Of a stretch of DNA of 5,118 nucleotides, positions 5,042 to 5,118 are shown one piece after another (positions within the stretch are counted from its first letter, which is position 1; every line of letters begins with the position of its first letter). This DNA comes from Candidatus Heimdallarchaeota archaeon. Lineage in GTDB: Archaea > Asgardarchaeota > Heimdallarchaeia > Heimdallarchaeales > Heimdallarchaeaceae. The notes below the pieces were generated by a model. That model did no database searches, was not told the DNA's origin, and worked only from the letters and a program-made list of their open reading frames with translations. A program made the translations under genes and the position numbers. Where the stretch lies: the NCBI GenBank assembly GCA_023135215.1, contig JAGLTP010000067.1, positions 1-5,118 on the forward strand, in the 5' to 3' direction.

Positions 5042-5118
5042 ATGTCAAAGTTTCAGATTTATGATACTGAAGAGCTTATAACACTTGAATCTAAGACTCA
5101 AGCAGTAGCTATTATTGG
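5042..5118 (+). CDS. Start of an unidentified protein, truncated by the right window edge
   Basis: An ATG at 5042 opens a frame that runs to the window end. It gives 25 complete codons plus two bases of a Gly codon: MSKFQIYDTEELI, then TLESKTQAVAIIG. The end (AVAIIG) looks like a hydrophobic beta strand entering a glycine-containing turn, as at the start of a Rossmann or P-loop-type nucleotide-binding domain. That is only suggestive. No Shine-Dalgarno site is visible (TAGTAGTAAAA precedes the ATG). The gene lies 66 nt after ftsZ on the same strand. A second FtsZ paralogue, an E1-like enzyme or a P-loop protein would all fit, and I cannot name it. Confidence 0.5.
   Translation, partial: MSKFQIYDTEELITLESKTQAVAII

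Noticed and set aside
1..5118. CRISPR array, insertion sequence or toxin-antitoxin pair
   Set aside because: No regularly spaced repeats, transposase motifs, terminal inverted repeats or small paired ORFs were found.

Overview
The window is AT-rich and archaeal in character. It carries a form III RuBisCO gene next to a ribose-1,5-bisphosphate isomerase gene, which is the archaeal AMP salvage pair. It also has GGTGAT and GAGG Shine-Dalgarno sites, oligo-T stretches after genes, two GC-rich tRNA genes with encoded CCA ends, and an ftsZ closest to archaeal FtsZ1. Genes with a bacterial flavour (an alpha/beta hydrolase and a DinB-like protein) sit among them. This mix is common in Asgard and other mesophilic archaeal genomes, but the exact lineage cannot be fixed from this sequence alone.

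Layout from left to right: (1) the 3' part of the ribose-1,5-bisphosphate isomerase gene (1-693), open at the left edge; (2) rbcL, form III RuBisCO (723-1979), 29 nt downstream and very likely in the same operon; (3) an AT-rich gap with oligo-T and a TATA-like stretch; (4) an alpha/beta hydrolase gene (annotated 2090-2839) whose N-terminal coding appears to be broken by a one-base frameshift, with an intact-looking start at 2052; (5) a convergent minus-strand DinB/YfiT-like gene (2847-3302); (6) two tandem glycine tRNA genes, UCC then GCC anticodon (3418-3491 and 3500-3574); (7) a 237-nt non-coding region with repeated AAAGCAG words; (8) ftsZ (3812-4975), with a strongly acidic N-terminal extension and altered nucleotide-binding loops; (9) the first 77 nt of another plus-strand gene (5042 onward).

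Functionally, the left pair converts ribose-1,5-bisphosphate to ribulose-1,5-bisphosphate and then, with CO2, to 3-phosphoglycerate, feeding nucleoside ribose into central carbon metabolism. AMP phosphorylase, the first enzyme of that route, is not in this window. The FtsZ would act in cell division. The hydrolase and DinB-like genes have no evident link to either. I see no clearly novel multi-gene system. The points most worth a second look are the FtsZ loop substitutions (notably Lys in the GGGTGTG motif) and the frameshifted start of the hydrolase.
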